From: an uncultured Acidimicrobiaceae bacterium
GTDB taxonomy: Bacteria; Actinomycetota; Acidimicrobiia; Acidimicrobiales; Ilumatobacteraceae
Assembly (NCBI GenBank): GCA_903919455.1
Contig: CAIXIJ010000005.1
Location: forward strand, 1-64,000
DNA: 64,000 nt
Direction: 5' to 3'
Shown: positions 51,663-60,267 of the stretch, piece after piece
Layout: each line of letters opens with the position of its first letter
Position numbering within the stretch: position 1 is the stretch's first letter
Notes under the pieces: generated by a model
Database searches by the model: none
The model's input: the letters and a program-made list of their open reading frames with translations, nothing else
Told to the model about the DNA's origin: nothing
Position numbers and translations under genes: made by a program

Positions 51663-51782
51663 GGGCGCGAAACCCGCCAAATGCGGCTCACTTCGCGCCC
51701 ACGGGCGCGAAAGGTGCCAGAAATGGCAGGAATCTCACCCGTGGGCGCGATTCCTGCCAACTTGCGTGGGGGTCGCGGCGAG
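51663..51782. repeat. three-unit 40-bp-period direct repeat upstream of mraZ
   Basis: GGGCGCGA begins at 51663, 51703 and 51743, exactly 40 bp apart. In each unit GCCA follows at unit position 14-17. The 9-bp palindrome TTCGCGCCC/GGGCGCGAA (51692-51711) lies over the first junction. No gene covers it. It may be a binding array or part of the lplA-like gene's 3' region. Confidence 0.6.
51724..51759. repeat. perfect 11-bp inverted repeat
   Basis: TGGCAGGAATC (51724-51734) and GATTCCTGCCA (51749-51759) with a 14-nt loop. It could be an operator or an RNA hairpin. It has no U-tract, so it is not a classical terminator. Confidence 0.6.
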
Positions 51783-51790
51783 CCACGCGG

Positions 51791-51880
51791 GCCGGGGGTG
51801 AGCCGGGCGGGGCGGGGCGGGGCGGGGCCGGCGAGGGGCCGGGCGGGGCCGGGGGCCGGGTCGACGGTTGGCGTGGTTGG
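51791..51880 (+). other. G-rich block with quadruplex potential after lipoate ligase-like gene
   Basis: Plus-strand runs of GGGG separated by single C (about 51805-51828) and more G runs to 51860, then GGTTGGCGTGGTTGG copies (9-bp repeat ggttggcgt, 51866-51892). G-quadruplex folding is likely by sequence. It lies on the template strand for minus-strand genes, so it could slow RNA polymerase. The 400-bp gap 51497-51896 therefore holds the operator, the 40-bp repeats, an inverted repeat and this block, and no gene. Confidence 0.55.
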
Positions 51881-51896
51881 CGTGGTTGGCGGCGGG

Positions 51897-52547
51897 TCAG
51901 GCGGGGAGGTGGGCCACGAGCGCGGCCATCACCTGGTCGGCCGGTGCAGCCACGCACGCTGCCGAGGCAGCCAACTCGGCTGCTACAGGCCGCGGTGTTG
52001 CCACCAGCGCAGCCACCAGTTCCGGCCGCCACCGCAGGTGACACATGGTCTGGAATCTCGCCAGGTCACGACTCCGGCGTTGGGAGATACCGACCAGTTT
52101 GCCCGTCCCGCTTATCACCTCGCCGGTTCCGATACCGGCCCAGCACACCTGCTTCGACCAGGAATTCGACTCCATCGACCCCTCGTGTACTCGGCCCTCT
52201 ACGCCAAGCTCGGCCAGCGCAGTCGCCCAGGCCCGGCCCAGCCACAGCATGGAGCGAGCTACATCATCCAGCCACAGATCGTCGCCGGCCGGGACCACCA
52301 CGTCGGCCCACACGAACTCGCCCGGCAGCAGCAACACGGCTCCCCCGCCGCTGCGACGTCGAACGACATCCGCCCCCAGCGCTGCGGCCACACGCGACGC
52401 TGCTTCCACCGGACTCTGAGCAGACCCAAGCACCAGCGTGGGCCGCTCCACGGTATGGAACGTGATCGACCGCTCCGCGACCGGCGTCGAGGCGTGGAAT
52501 GCCGCAGCGTCGCCGTGAGAGTGTCGAATGGTCCAGCCGTGGGGCAT
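51897..52547 (-). CDS. lipoate/octanoate-protein ligase-like (BPL_LPL domain)
   Basis: 216 aa. Motifs of the biotin/lipoate ligase fold: VVRRRSGGGAVLL (near 62-74), GEFVWADVVVP and the Lys in SGTGKLVGISQRRSRD. It may attach lipoate or octanoate, or be an amidotransferase-like relative; the substrate is unknown. ATG 52547 is chosen because TAGCAT ends 7 nt before it. It is read toward mraZ but separated by 400 bp. Confidence 0.82.
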   Translation of the reverse strand: MPHGWTIRHSHGDAAAFHASTPVAERSITFHTVERPTLVLGSAQSPVEAASRVAAALGADVVRRRSGGGAVLLLPGEFVWADVVVPAGDDLWLDDVARSMLWLGRAWATALAELGVEGRVHEGSMESNSWSKQVCWAGIGTGEVISGTGKLVGISQRRSRDLARFQTMCHLRWRPELVAALVATPRPVAAELAASAACVAAPADQVMAALVAHLPA

Positions 52548-52554
52548 GAGGCCC

Positions 52555-52560
52555 ATGCTA
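52555..52560 (-). promoter_or_regulatory. candidate leaderless -10 (TAGCAT)
   Basis: TAGCAT lies 7 nt before ATG 52547. The upstream in-frame ATG 52556 lies inside this hexamer. Confidence 0.5.
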
Positions 52561-52569
52561 GGGACGGTG

Positions 52570-53067
52570 TCAGCTGGCGAAGGCCAGGTATGGCTTCCAT
52601 TCGTCGGGCACCATGGCCACCGCGGCACTCACCCAGGCGTGTTCCTTCGGGGCCCGCGGCGGCCGGGCCAGCACCATGTTGGCCTCCGCCGGAGTGCGAT
52701 CCCGCTTGCGAAGGTTGCACGGACGGCACGCCGCAGCGACGTTCTCCCACTCGTGCTGCCCACCTCGACTACGAGGCACGATGTGGTCGATGGAGTCGGC
52801 GAAACCACCGCAGTACTGACAGCGGAACTCATCGCGGGCGAACAGTGCCCGCCGCGAGAGCGTGGTGCGCCGATGAAATGGTGCCCTCACCATGTACCGC
52901 AGTCGAACCACCGACGGGCTGGGCAGCACCAAGTTGGGCGAGTGGAGTTCTGTGCCGTCGTCGGCCACGAGGTCGGCGCGATCGGCGATGATCAGACACG
53001 CTGCCCGACGGGCAGGCACCACGGAGAGCGGCTCATAGGTGACATTCAACACCAGCGCGCTCCGCAT
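52570..53067 (-). CDS. HNH endonuclease domain protein
   Basis: 165 aa. The HNH fold has CQYCGG, SIDHIVPRSRGGQHEWENV and ACRPCNLRKRDRT: two CxxC zinc pairs with the His-Asn-His-type core. The N-terminal half (VLNVTYEPLSVVPARRA) is a conserved leader seen in housekeeping actinobacterial and cyanobacterial HNH proteins. The role is unknown; there is no sign of a homing element. GGAG lies before ATG 53067. Confidence 0.9.
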   Translation of the reverse strand: MRSALVLNVTYEPLSVVPARRAACLIIADRADLVADDGTELHSPNLVLPSPSVVRLRYMVRAPFHRRTTLSRRALFARDEFRCQYCGGFADSIDHIVPRSRGGQHEWENVAAACRPCNLRKRDRTPAEANMVLARPPRAPKEHAWVSAAVAMVPDEWKPYLAFAS

Positions 53068-53109
53068 GGCTCCGCTACCCGCGCGCCCTCGTACCGGAGG
53101 TCCGCCGCC

Positions 53110-53349
53110 TCATGCGACCTGGTCCTGCTGTTTGCACCACGCGAGGTAGTTCACCACATCCGCAGGCTCGATGTGAGCATTCGCAGCGCCGTACTGCGTG
53201 ACGAGCCGAAATCGCCAGTAGTCGGCGCTGGGCACGGGCAGGAACGGACGGTGCCGCCACCAATCGCGCGGCGTCGTGCGCCACCACTGCCGCAGCGCGG
53301 TGAGCCACAGCGACGGACGGGCTGCGACAGCGACGGCGACCTTGATCAC
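53110..53349 (-). CDS. small conserved actinobacterial protein, 79 aa
   Basis: Starts at ATG 53349, overlapping the acyl-CoA dehydrogenase stop (ATGA). It has a basic, Trp-rich centre (LRQWWRTTPRDWWRHRPFLPVP) and DYWRFRLVTQYG near the middle. This pattern resembles a short family I recall from actinobacteria with no known function. Translational coupling to the dehydrogenase is likely. Confidence 0.75.
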   Translation of the reverse strand: MIKVAVAVAARPSLWLTALRQWWRTTPRDWWRHRPFLPVPSADYWRFRLVTQYGAANAHIEPADVVNYLAWCKQQDQVA

Positions 53350-54563
53350 ACGCGCGGTTCCTTGGGCAGTCCGAGGACCATTTCACCCATGATGTTGCGC
53401 TGCACCTGCGACGAACCGGCGTAAATGGTGCCGGCGCGGGCGTTCAGGAACGTGCCGACCCAGCTCCAGGAACTGTTCGGTGCTCCCGCATCGTCGGTAC
53501 TGAACGACGACGACGGGCCGCGCCCGGAGGGCACCATGGCGTCGGCACCAAGGATGTCGACGGCCAATTCGGTGACGACCTTGTGGTACTCGCTCCAGTA
53601 GAGCTTGCCGATGGCTGCATCGGGACCCGGGTGGTGACCCGAAAGGAACTGGGTGAGCACGCGCATGCCGTTGTAGCGCATGATCTGCACCTTGGTGTAC
53701 GAGTCGGCAAGCCGCTGGCGAATGCGCGGATCGTCGGACACGCCTCGCTCCTTGGCGAGCAGCAGCAGACGGTCTACCTCAGCCTGGAAGCGGATGGGGC
53801 CGGTGGCGGCTGCCTCGCCGCGCTCGTAGCCGAGCAGGGTCATGGCGACCGCCCAGCCATTGTTCAGGCCACCGACCACTTCGGTCTTCGGCGCCGTGGC
53901 GTCGGTGTAGAAGACCTCGTTGAACTCGCTCTCACCGGAGATCATCTTGATCGGGCGCACCTCGATGCCGGGCTGACGCATGTCGACCAGGATGAACGAG
54001 ATGCCCTTGTGGCGCGGCGCGTCGGGGTCGGTGCGTGCCAGGGTGAAGATGTGGTCGGCGAGGTGGCCCGCCGAGGTCCAGATCTTCTGGCCATTGAGAA
54101 TCCACTGGTCGCCGTCGAGTTCCGCCTTGAGACCGAGGTTCGACAAGTCGCTGCCGGCGTTGGGTTCGGAGTAGCCCTGGCACCACGTGTCTTCACCGCT
54201 GAGGATGCGGGGCAGGTAGTGCGCCTTCTGCTCGTCGGTACCCCAGTTCAGCAGCGTGTTGCCGAGCATCTGGATGCCGAACACGTCGTTCGGACCACCG
54301 GTGGGCACGCCCGCCTTGGCGAACTCTTCGGCGATGATGACCTGCTCCAGTGCCGACAGGCCGCCGCCGCCGTACTCCACCGGCCAGCCGGGGGCCAGAT
54401 AACCGGCAGAGAACAACGTTGCACGCCACTCGGTGACGAACGTCGTGAGTTCGTCGCCCTCGAGTTGGCCCATCCCACCCCAATTCGTGGGGAGCTTCTC
54501 TGCAAGGAAGGCCTGCACCTTCTCGCGATATGCCTCGGCTTCAGCGGTGTACTTGGGATGCAT
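53346..54563 (-). CDS. acyl-CoA dehydrogenase
   Basis: 405 aa FAD enzyme for alpha,beta-oxidation of acyl-CoA. It contains WPVEYGGGGLSALEQ, YSEPNAGSDLSNLGLKAE, WILNGQKIWTSAGHLAD, and the C-terminal GTIYAGSSQVQRNIMGEMVLGLP. The usual catalytic Glu region is not evident, and it resembles the FadE subunits that act as alpha2beta2 pairs on sterol-like acyl-CoAs; no partner gene is adjacent. TAACAT ends 7 nt before ATG 54563. Confidence 0.92.
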   Translation of the reverse strand: MHPKYTAEAEAYREKVQAFLAEKLPTNWGGMGQLEGDELTTFVTEWRATLFSAGYLAPGWPVEYGGGGLSALEQVIIAEEFAKAGVPTGGPNDVFGIQMLGNTLLNWGTDEQKAHYLPRILSGEDTWCQGYSEPNAGSDLSNLGLKAELDGDQWILNGQKIWTSAGHLADHIFTLARTDPDAPRHKGISFILVDMRQPGIEVRPIKMISGESEFNEVFYTDATAPKTEVVGGLNNGWAVAMTLLGYERGEAAATGPIRFQAEVDRLLLLAKERGVSDDPRIRQRLADSYTKVQIMRYNGMRVLTQFLSGHHPGPDAAIGKLYWSEYHKVVTELAVDILGADAMVPSGRGPSSSFSTDDAGAPNSSWSWVGTFLNARAGTIYAGSSQVQRNIMGEMVLGLPKEPRV

Positions 54564-54570
54564 ACACCAG

Positions 54571-54576
54571 ATGTTA
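54571..54576 (-). promoter_or_regulatory. candidate leaderless -10 (TAACAT) for acyl-CoA dehydrogenase
   Basis: TAACAT lies 7 nt before ATG 54563 and overlaps the ROK kinase stop region. Confidence 0.5.
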
Positions 54577-55428
54577 CCCACGGGTATGGCGTCGAGCCAG
54601 AGCTGCAGCACCGACCAGCGACGCCACCTGCCCCAGACCGGCGGGCACCACGGTGAATCCGCTCGTGAAGGAGAGCCGGGCCCGCTGGTCGAGTTCCGCC
54701 TGCGCAGCGCCGAAGAACGGCTCGCCAAACCCCAGTGCCACGGACCCGCCGATGACAGCGAGGCGCAGATCGCAGATGGCTCCCAGCGACGCAAGCGCTC
54801 GACCGGTGAGCAGTCCGGTGCGTTCCACGATGGCTTGCGGCGCGCGTTGTGGCGGGCGACCTGTTTCTTCCTCGATCGCCTGGCCGCTGCAGTACGCCTC
54901 GAGACAACCGAGGCCACCACAGCGACACCGCCGTCCGTCGGGTTCCACGACGATGTGTCCGACATGGCCCGCGTTACCCATCCGCCCTTCCAGCAGGCGA
55001 CCGCCGCTGACGATGCCGCCCCCGACGCCCGCTCCCAGAACCACTGCGACGAAGTCGCGAACACCCACGGCGGCTCCGCACCACGCTTCTCCCATGGCCA
55101 CGGCTTTGGCGTTGTTGTCGAGCACCGCGGGCAACCCGGTGAGCGATTCCACTTCGTCGGCGAGCGCAAAGTCCTTCCACGAAGGAATATGCAGCGGCGA
55201 CACCGTGCGGGTGACCGGGTTCATCGGCCCACCGCAACCGATGCCGGCAGCAACGGGTTGATCCGGCGCCGCGGCCAACACGCGCAGCACGATGCGCGAC
55301 AGCGCAGGCCAGACATCGCGTGCCGGCGTGGCCACGCGATCTCGCACCAGCACCTCACCTGTGTCGGAGACGACGCCCACGGCCAGCTTGGTGCCGCCGA
55401 CGTCGATGGCCAGATAACAGGTGCTCAC
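54574..55428 (-). CDS. ROK-family sugar kinase (glucokinase-like)
   Basis: 284 aa. The ATP phosphate site LAIDVGGTKLAVGVV and GAGVGGGIVSGGRLLEGRMGNAGHVGH are clear, followed by the ROK zinc motif RCRCGGLGCLEAYCSG. Sugar specificity (glucose or ManNAc) is not told by sequence alone. There is no DNA-binding domain, so it is a kinase, not a repressor. GTG 55428 is preceded by TACCGT at 7 nt. Confidence 0.9.
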   Translation of the reverse strand: MSTCYLAIDVGGTKLAVGVVSDTGEVLVRDRVATPARDVWPALSRIVLRVLAAAPDQPVAAGIGCGGPMNPVTRTVSPLHIPSWKDFALADEVESLTGLPAVLDNNAKAVAMGEAWCGAAVGVRDFVAVVLGAGVGGGIVSGGRLLEGRMGNAGHVGHIVVEPDGRRCRCGGLGCLEAYCSGQAIEEETGRPPQRAPQAIVERTGLLTGRALASLGAICDLRLAVIGGSVALGFGEPFFGAAQAELDQRARLSFTSGFTVVPAGLGQVASLVGAAALARRHTRG

Positions 55429-55498
55429 CTCGACGACGGTAGCCACCGATTCGGTACCCGACGCAGCACCCCTGCGAGATACGTCTACCCTGTCGCTC
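55429..55498. promoter_or_regulatory. divergent leaderless promoters for ROK kinase and moxR
   Basis: TACCGT (55436-55441, minus) lies 7 nt before GTG 55428. TACCCT (55486-55491, plus) lies 7 nt before GTG 55499. The two have the same geometry in a 70-bp gap. Confidence 0.5.
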
Positions 55499-56464
55499 GT
55501 GACGGCCGCCCCTATTCCGCCCTCCCCCACGTTTTCGCAACTCTTCGATGCGATCACCCAGAACATCTCATCCGTGGTGCACGGCAAGCGCGAGGCCATC
55601 GATCTGGCCGTGATGTGCCTGCTTGCGGAAGGCCATCTCCTCATCGAAGACGTACCGGGCGTGGGCAAGACGAGCCTCGCCAAGGCCATGGCGGCGTCCA
55701 TCGACTGCACCTGGAAACGCGTGCAGTTCACCCCCGACCTCCTGCCCGCCGACCTCGTTGGTGTCAGCGTGTTCCAACGGGCCACCGAGTCGTTCGTGTT
55801 CCAACCCGGTCCGATGTTCGCCAACATCGTGCTAGCCGACGAGATCAACCGCGCATCGCCGAAGACCCAGTCGGCACTGCTCGAGGCGATGGAGGAGCGC
55901 CAGGTCAGCGCAGATGGTGTCAGCCATCCGCTGCCCCACCCGTTCATGGTGGCGGCCACCCAGAACCCGGTGGAGCAGGAGGGCACCTATCGCCTTCCCG
56001 AGAGCCAACTCGACCGATTCCTCATGCGCCTGTCGCTCGGTTACCCAGGTCGCGATGCCGAACTCGCCATCCTCGACAGCAACGGTGCCGCCGACGCGTT
56101 GCACCTGCTGCGACCGGTCATCAGCGCCAGCGAAGTGGTGCGTATGTGTCAGGCCGTGCGCACCGTGCACATCGCCGACCCGCTGAAGGGCTACATGGTG
56201 GATCTCGCCGAGGCCAGCCGCAACCATCCCGGTCTGCTGCTCGGGTTGTCGCCGCGAGCCACCCTGCAACTCGCACGTGCCACCCGCGCTCACGCGGCGG
56301 CGCACGGACGCGACTACGCCATCCCCGACGATGTGAAGGTGGTCGCCGTGCCAGTGCTGGCCCACCGCGTGGTGCTGCGACCCGACGCCGGAGCGCGTGG
56401 CCTCAATGCCGAGTTGGTCATCCAAGATCTCTTCAACGCAGTGCCGGTTCCGGCAGGTCGCTGA
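55499..56464 (+). CDS. MoxR-family AAA+ ATPase
   Basis: 321 aa. Walker A VPGVGKTSLAKAM, Walker B IVLADEINRASPKTQSALLEAMEERQ, sensor 1 region ATQNPVEQEGTYRLPESQLDRF and LGLSPRATLQLARA. MoxR proteins act as chaperones for assembly of a partner, often with DUF58. GTG 55499 is chosen by homology and its -10. The DUF58 gene overlaps its stop. Confidence 0.94.
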   Translation: MTAAPIPPSPTFSQLFDAITQNISSVVHGKREAIDLAVMCLLAEGHLLIEDVPGVGKTSLAKAMAASIDCTWKRVQFTPDLLPADLVGVSVFQRATESFVFQPGPMFANIVLADEINRASPKTQSALLEAMEERQVSADGVSHPLPHPFMVAATQNPVEQEGTYRLPESQLDRFLMRLSLGYPGRDAELAILDSNGAADALHLLRPVISASEVVRMCQAVRTVHIADPLKGYMVDLAEASRNHPGLLLGLSPRATLQLARATRAHAAAHGRDYAIPDDVKVVAVPVLAHRVVLRPDAGARGLNAELVIQDLFNAVPVPAGR

Positions 56465-57606
56465 TGCCCACCCGGCAGGGCTGGTCCACTCTTGTTGCGG
56501 CCATCGTCGCATTCGTGACAGGCCGCCTCTTCGGCCTTCTCGAGTTGTACGTGCTCGGCACCGCCATGGTGGCGGTCTTCGTTGCTTCGCTCGTGTTGGT
56601 GAACCGGCGACTACCGACGATGCAGGTACGCCGCATCGCTCGTCCCTCCATGGTCTCGGTGGGTGAACCGGCCCGCGTCGACATCCAGTTGGCCAACCTC
56701 GCCCAGCGATCCACGCCACGCCTACGCCTGTGGGAACCAGTGGGAACCCGAGGTGGCGCACCCATGCAACTGGCACCGCTGCCGCCTGGCGACGTGGCTA
56801 CCGCTGCGTATCGCGTGCCCTCGGCACAACGAGGCGTGCTGCGAATCGGGCCCTTACGAGCCGAACGAACCGACCCGCTGGGGCTGTGCATGCGTACCGA
56901 CATTCTCGCCGGTAGCGGCGAGGTGCTCGTAGTGCCCGAGCGCGTGCCACTGGCATTTCCGGGCCTCAGCAGCAACGGCCGATTGGGCGAGCACCTCCGC
57001 ATGAAGAGTTGGGGGCAGACCGGGAGCGAGTTCCACTCGCAGCGCGAGTACGTACCCGGCGACGACCTGCGCCGCATCAACTGGAAGTCCTCCGCGCGAG
57101 CCGGCGAACTCATCGTGCGCGAAACGGCGGTGGAAGGAATTCGCCGCTGCGTGGTGGTGCTCGACACGATGGCGTCGGAGTACGACCCGGATTCGTTCGA
57201 GCGTGCCGTGGTAGCCGCGGCCAGTGTGGTTGCTGGCGCGATGAGCATGGGCATCGACACTCGTTTGGTTGCACCCGGCATCGATCTGCGCGGGCCAGAG
57301 GTGGCGCACGACTCGCTTCGCTGGCTCGCCACGGTGGACGCAGGCCAAGAGTTGGTGGATCACACGGCTTCCGGTCGAACGCACAGCGACGGTCTCGGTC
57401 TGCTCGTACTGGTCACCGGGTCCACGCAATCACCGGCAGCTGTGGCCACTCGGGCCAACGTGGCGCCCGACGAGTCGATGGTCACCATCACCGCGACCGA
57501 GTTGCCCTCCACCGGGAGTCGGTTCGTTGTCGACGGCACCTCGCTCACCGCACTGCAGCACGGGTGGAACCAGTTGGTGCTCGGCACAGCGACGGTGACG
57601 GTGTGA
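56464..57606 (+). CDS. DUF58 domain protein
   Basis: 380 aa. Two TM segments near 10-50, then a variable region and the DUF58 core (GSEFHSQREYVPGDDLRRINWKSSARAGEL, near 188-218), which is VWA-like. It works with MoxR. ATG 56464 shares one base with the moxR stop. The transglutaminase gene overlaps its stop. Confidence 0.92.
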   Translation: MPTRQGWSTLVAAIVAFVTGRLFGLLELYVLGTAMVAVFVASLVLVNRRLPTMQVRRIARPSMVSVGEPARVDIQLANLAQRSTPRLRLWEPVGTRGGAPMQLAPLPPGDVATAAYRVPSAQRGVLRIGPLRAERTDPLGLCMRTDILAGSGEVLVVPERVPLAFPGLSSNGRLGEHLRMKSWGQTGSEFHSQREYVPGDDLRRINWKSSARAGELIVRETAVEGIRRCVVVLDTMASEYDPDSFERAVVAAASVVAGAMSMGIDTRLVAPGIDLRGPEVAHDSLRWLATVDAGQELVDHTASGRTHSDGLGLLVLVTGSTQSPAAVATRANVAPDESMVTITATELPSTGSRFVVDGTSLTALQHGWNQLVLGTATVTV

Positions 57607-59858
57607 ACCCACTGCCTGCAACCAACAGTCGCTTCGCAGAAGCTCGGCCGCTCGCTACCGTTGCGCTGACGCTCCTCACCGCCGCGACCGCGGTGGCGCT
57701 GTGCCGCCTCTTCCCCGATTGGGCCTACCTACGCCCGATGTTGGCCATGGTCATCGGCATGCACCTCATCGCATTCGTTCTGCGCCTTGCCCGGGCGCCG
57801 TTGTGGGCCGCCATGCCGGTGATGGTGCTGGCGATGCTGCTGCTCACGGCCATCATCTACTACCGCGACACGCTGACGATGTCGTTGCCCACCGGCGAGA
57901 CCATCGAACTGTTGCGGCTGGACATTCGCCTGGTGATCGATCAGTTCGCCACCGCAGTCGCACCGGTGCCCAGCACCGGCAGCTTCGCCACGCTCACTGC
58001 AGGGGTGTTGGGCCTGTGCGTGATCCTGGGCGACACCTTCGCCTTTCGGGCGATGGGGCGCGTCGAGGCCGTGGTGCCCACCGCCGTGCTCTTCGTGTTC
58101 ACCTCAGCGCTTGGCGCCGATCGTCACCGAGTTGCCGTCTCGGTCCTCTGGATCACTGCCGCACTGCTCACCATCGCTGCATTGCGATTCTCCGACGCCG
58201 CCGAAGAGGGCGGATGGATGGGGTCGCGGCGCGTCACCTGGCTGGCGGCGCTGCCCGCCGTCGCCGCAGTGATCGGCGTCGGCGCGGTTGCCGCCGCATC
58301 GTTGGCGCCGCGCCTGCCCGGCGCCGGCGAGAGGGCGCTCATCGACACCCGCAACCGACAGGGCAGCGTCACCGAAGTGCTCAGTCCACTGGTCGACATT
58401 CGTTCGCGGATGAAGAACCGCGGCAACGCCGAGCTCTTCACCGTCGGCGCCGGCGGCACCGGCCATTACTGGCGGGTAGTGAGCCTTCCTGAGTTCGATG
58501 GCAACTCATGGTCGCCCCCGGAGGAAGACCTCGCGAAGCTCGGTGACCGATCAGGTGACGTCGCCCTGCCAGGCACCACCGTCAACCAGGTGTACACGAT
58601 CAAGGCGCTCGGCGGCCCCTTGGTGCCCGCCGCCTACCATCCCGTCCGAGCCACACCGGGCAGCTTGCTGTGGGCCGGCGAGTCGCAGAGCCTGGTGCTG
58701 CGCAAAGGGATGCACCGCGGCGATGGGTTCACCATTACCTCGATCATCACTTCCCCCACACCGGAACAACTGCGCGCCGCCACCGTGCAGGCAGCCGACC
58801 AGATCTACTACACATTGCCGAGCGGCCTCTCCGAGACCGCCATCGCGGAGGCCCGACGCGTCACCGATGGCATCGGCACCCCGTACGACCGGGCGATGGC
58901 ATTGCAGAACTACTTCCGCGACAACTTCACGTACAACCTGAACGTGCAACTTGGCAACAGCAACGACGCCATCGAGGCGTTCCTACGTGGTCGCGAAGGT
59001 TTCTGTCAGCAGTTCGCCGGCACCTTCGCCGTGATGGCGCGCTCAATCGGGCTACCGGCCCGTGTGGCCGTTGGCTACACACCGGGAGACCTCGGCGCCG
59101 ACGGCCTGTTCCACGTGTACGGCCGCCATGCACATGCGTGGCCGGAGGTGTGGTTCGACGGCATCGGGTGGCTGGCGTTCGAGCCCACACCCAGCCGCGG
59201 TAACCCCGATACTTCGCAGTACACGGGCGTGTTGGCCCAGCAGGACGACTCCGGCGGCACGAACGGCTCGAATGGGAAGCCCAACCCCACGCCGTCCACC
59301 ACGCCGGTGAGCGTGATTCGCGATCCGAATTCGAGCACCACGGTGCCGGGCTCCGGTCGCCCGGGCGGTACCGCCACCACCACCACCGCAGCCACTGCCA
59401 CCGGCTCGGGGGGAACATCGGGATCCAGCCTCATTGCGCTGCTGCTGCTCGGCAGCATTGCGGCACTGGTGCTCTGGATCCTCATGGCACCGCGCATCAT
59501 CGCAGCGATGCATCGTCGCGGCCCGCGCACACCGCGCGACCGCGTGATCCAGTCGTGGCACCGGGCATGTGCCTCGATGGCGTTGGCAGGCGCCCCGCCC
59601 GTTGGCGGTGCTACGCCGCTGGAGTACGCCGTCACTGCCGAAGAAAGCGTGGGAGTGAGCCACCACACCGTTCGCGAATTGGCGGTACAGGTCACCCGGG
59701 CCGTCTACTCGTCGGCCACCTTCGGGGAGGCGCTTGCGGTGCGATGCGAAACACTGGTCGCCGAAATCGATGGACGATGCCGCACCATCACACCGTGGTC
59801 GCTGCGTCTGAAGGCGATGATCGATCCGCGGCTGATGCGTCAACGCATCAACGGCTGA
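57603..59858 (+). CDS. membrane transglutaminase-like protein (DUF3488-TGase-DUF4129 type)
   Basis: 751 aa. Five or more N-terminal TM segments (about 20-240), a large extracytoplasmic domain with the TGase core (Cys in GREGFCQQFAGTFAVMARS near 464; His in YGRHAHAWPEVWFDG near 505; Asp implied), a Ser/Thr/Gly-rich linker, a TM near 612-630 and a cytoplasmic C-terminal region. It is in an operon with MoxR and DUF58, a common unit. The substrate is unknown. GTG 57603 overlaps the DUF58 stop (GTGA). Confidence 0.92.
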   Translation: MNPLPATNSRFAEARPLATVALTLLTAATAVALCRLFPDWAYLRPMLAMVIGMHLIAFVLRLARAPLWAAMPVMVLAMLLLTAIIYYRDTLTMSLPTGETIELLRLDIRLVIDQFATAVAPVPSTGSFATLTAGVLGLCVILGDTFAFRAMGRVEAVVPTAVLFVFTSALGADRHRVAVSVLWITAALLTIAALRFSDAAEEGGWMGSRRVTWLAALPAVAAVIGVGAVAAASLAPRLPGAGERALIDTRNRQGSVTEVLSPLVDIRSRMKNRGNAELFTVGAGGTGHYWRVVSLPEFDGNSWSPPEEDLAKLGDRSGDVALPGTTVNQVYTIKALGGPLVPAAYHPVRATPGSLLWAGESQSLVLRKGMHRGDGFTITSIITSPTPEQLRAATVQAADQIYYTLPSGLSETAIAEARRVTDGIGTPYDRAMALQNYFRDNFTYNLNVQLGNSNDAIEAFLRGREGFCQQFAGTFAVMARSIGLPARVAVGYTPGDLGADGLFHVYGRHAHAWPEVWFDGIGWLAFEPTPSRGNPDTSQYTGVLAQQDDSGGTNGSNGKPNPTPSTTPVSVIRDPNSSTTVPGSGRPGGTATTTTAATATGSGGTSGSSLIALLLLGSIAALVLWILMAPRIIAAMHRRGPRTPRDRVIQSWHRACASMALAGAPPVGGATPLEYAVTAEESVGVSHHTVRELAVQVTRAVYSSATFGEALAVRCETLVAEIDGRCRTITPWSLRLKAMIDPRLMRQRING

Positions 59859-59870
59859 CGGCTCGCGGTG

Positions 59871-60200
59871 TTAGTTGCCGCTGCGAGGAGGCGGCCCGAA
59901 ACGGCCACGCATGGTTTCGCTGAGATGCCCAAGGCCGGCTTCGCCGAGCGAACGAGCATTGCGTTCGCACACCAACGCCGCAACCACAGCACCGATGAAT
60001 GCCACGAACGACAGATACGGGCTGACAGAGAGCAGCCCGACGGTGAGGACCAGGCAGATCACTGCCGCTACACCCGACAACACCAGCACCCGCCGGTTCC
60101 CATCGCTGCGGTGATGCATGTCGCGTCCAAAACCTGGGTCGCGCTGAAGTTGCTCTTCAATCTGGCGGAGGATGCGTTGTTCGTCTTCCGAGAGCGGCAC
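59871..60200 (-). CDS. DUF3040 small membrane protein
   Basis: 109 aa. The DUF3040 start MPLSEDEQRILRQIEEQLQRD is clear, with two TM segments (LVLSGVAAVICLVLTVGLL and FVAFIGAVVAALVC). GTG 60200 is chosen since AGGAG lies 6 nt upstream and family proteins begin here. Function unknown; in many actinobacteria it is found near dinB or mraZ. Confidence 0.88.
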   Translation of the reverse strand: MPLSEDEQRILRQIEEQLQRDPGFGRDMHHRSDGNRRVLVLSGVAAVICLVLTVGLLSVSPYLSFVAFIGAVVAALVCERNARSLGEAGLGHLSETMRGRFGPPPRSGN

Positions 60201-60267
60201 GTCGAGCTCCTGAGCAATGGGTGTTCGCATCATCGCAGAATTCGGGCGGCGAGACAACGCGGCCGCG

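Noticed and set aside
52570-53067. Homing endonuclease or mobile element
   Set aside because: HNH motif is in a stand-alone housekeeping-type protein; no intron, inverted repeats or target duplication seen.
54433-57606. 1057-aa plus-strand ORF
   Set aside because: Only the last 380 codons (DUF58) are real; the rest is shadow of the acyl-CoA dehydrogenase, ROK and moxR genes.
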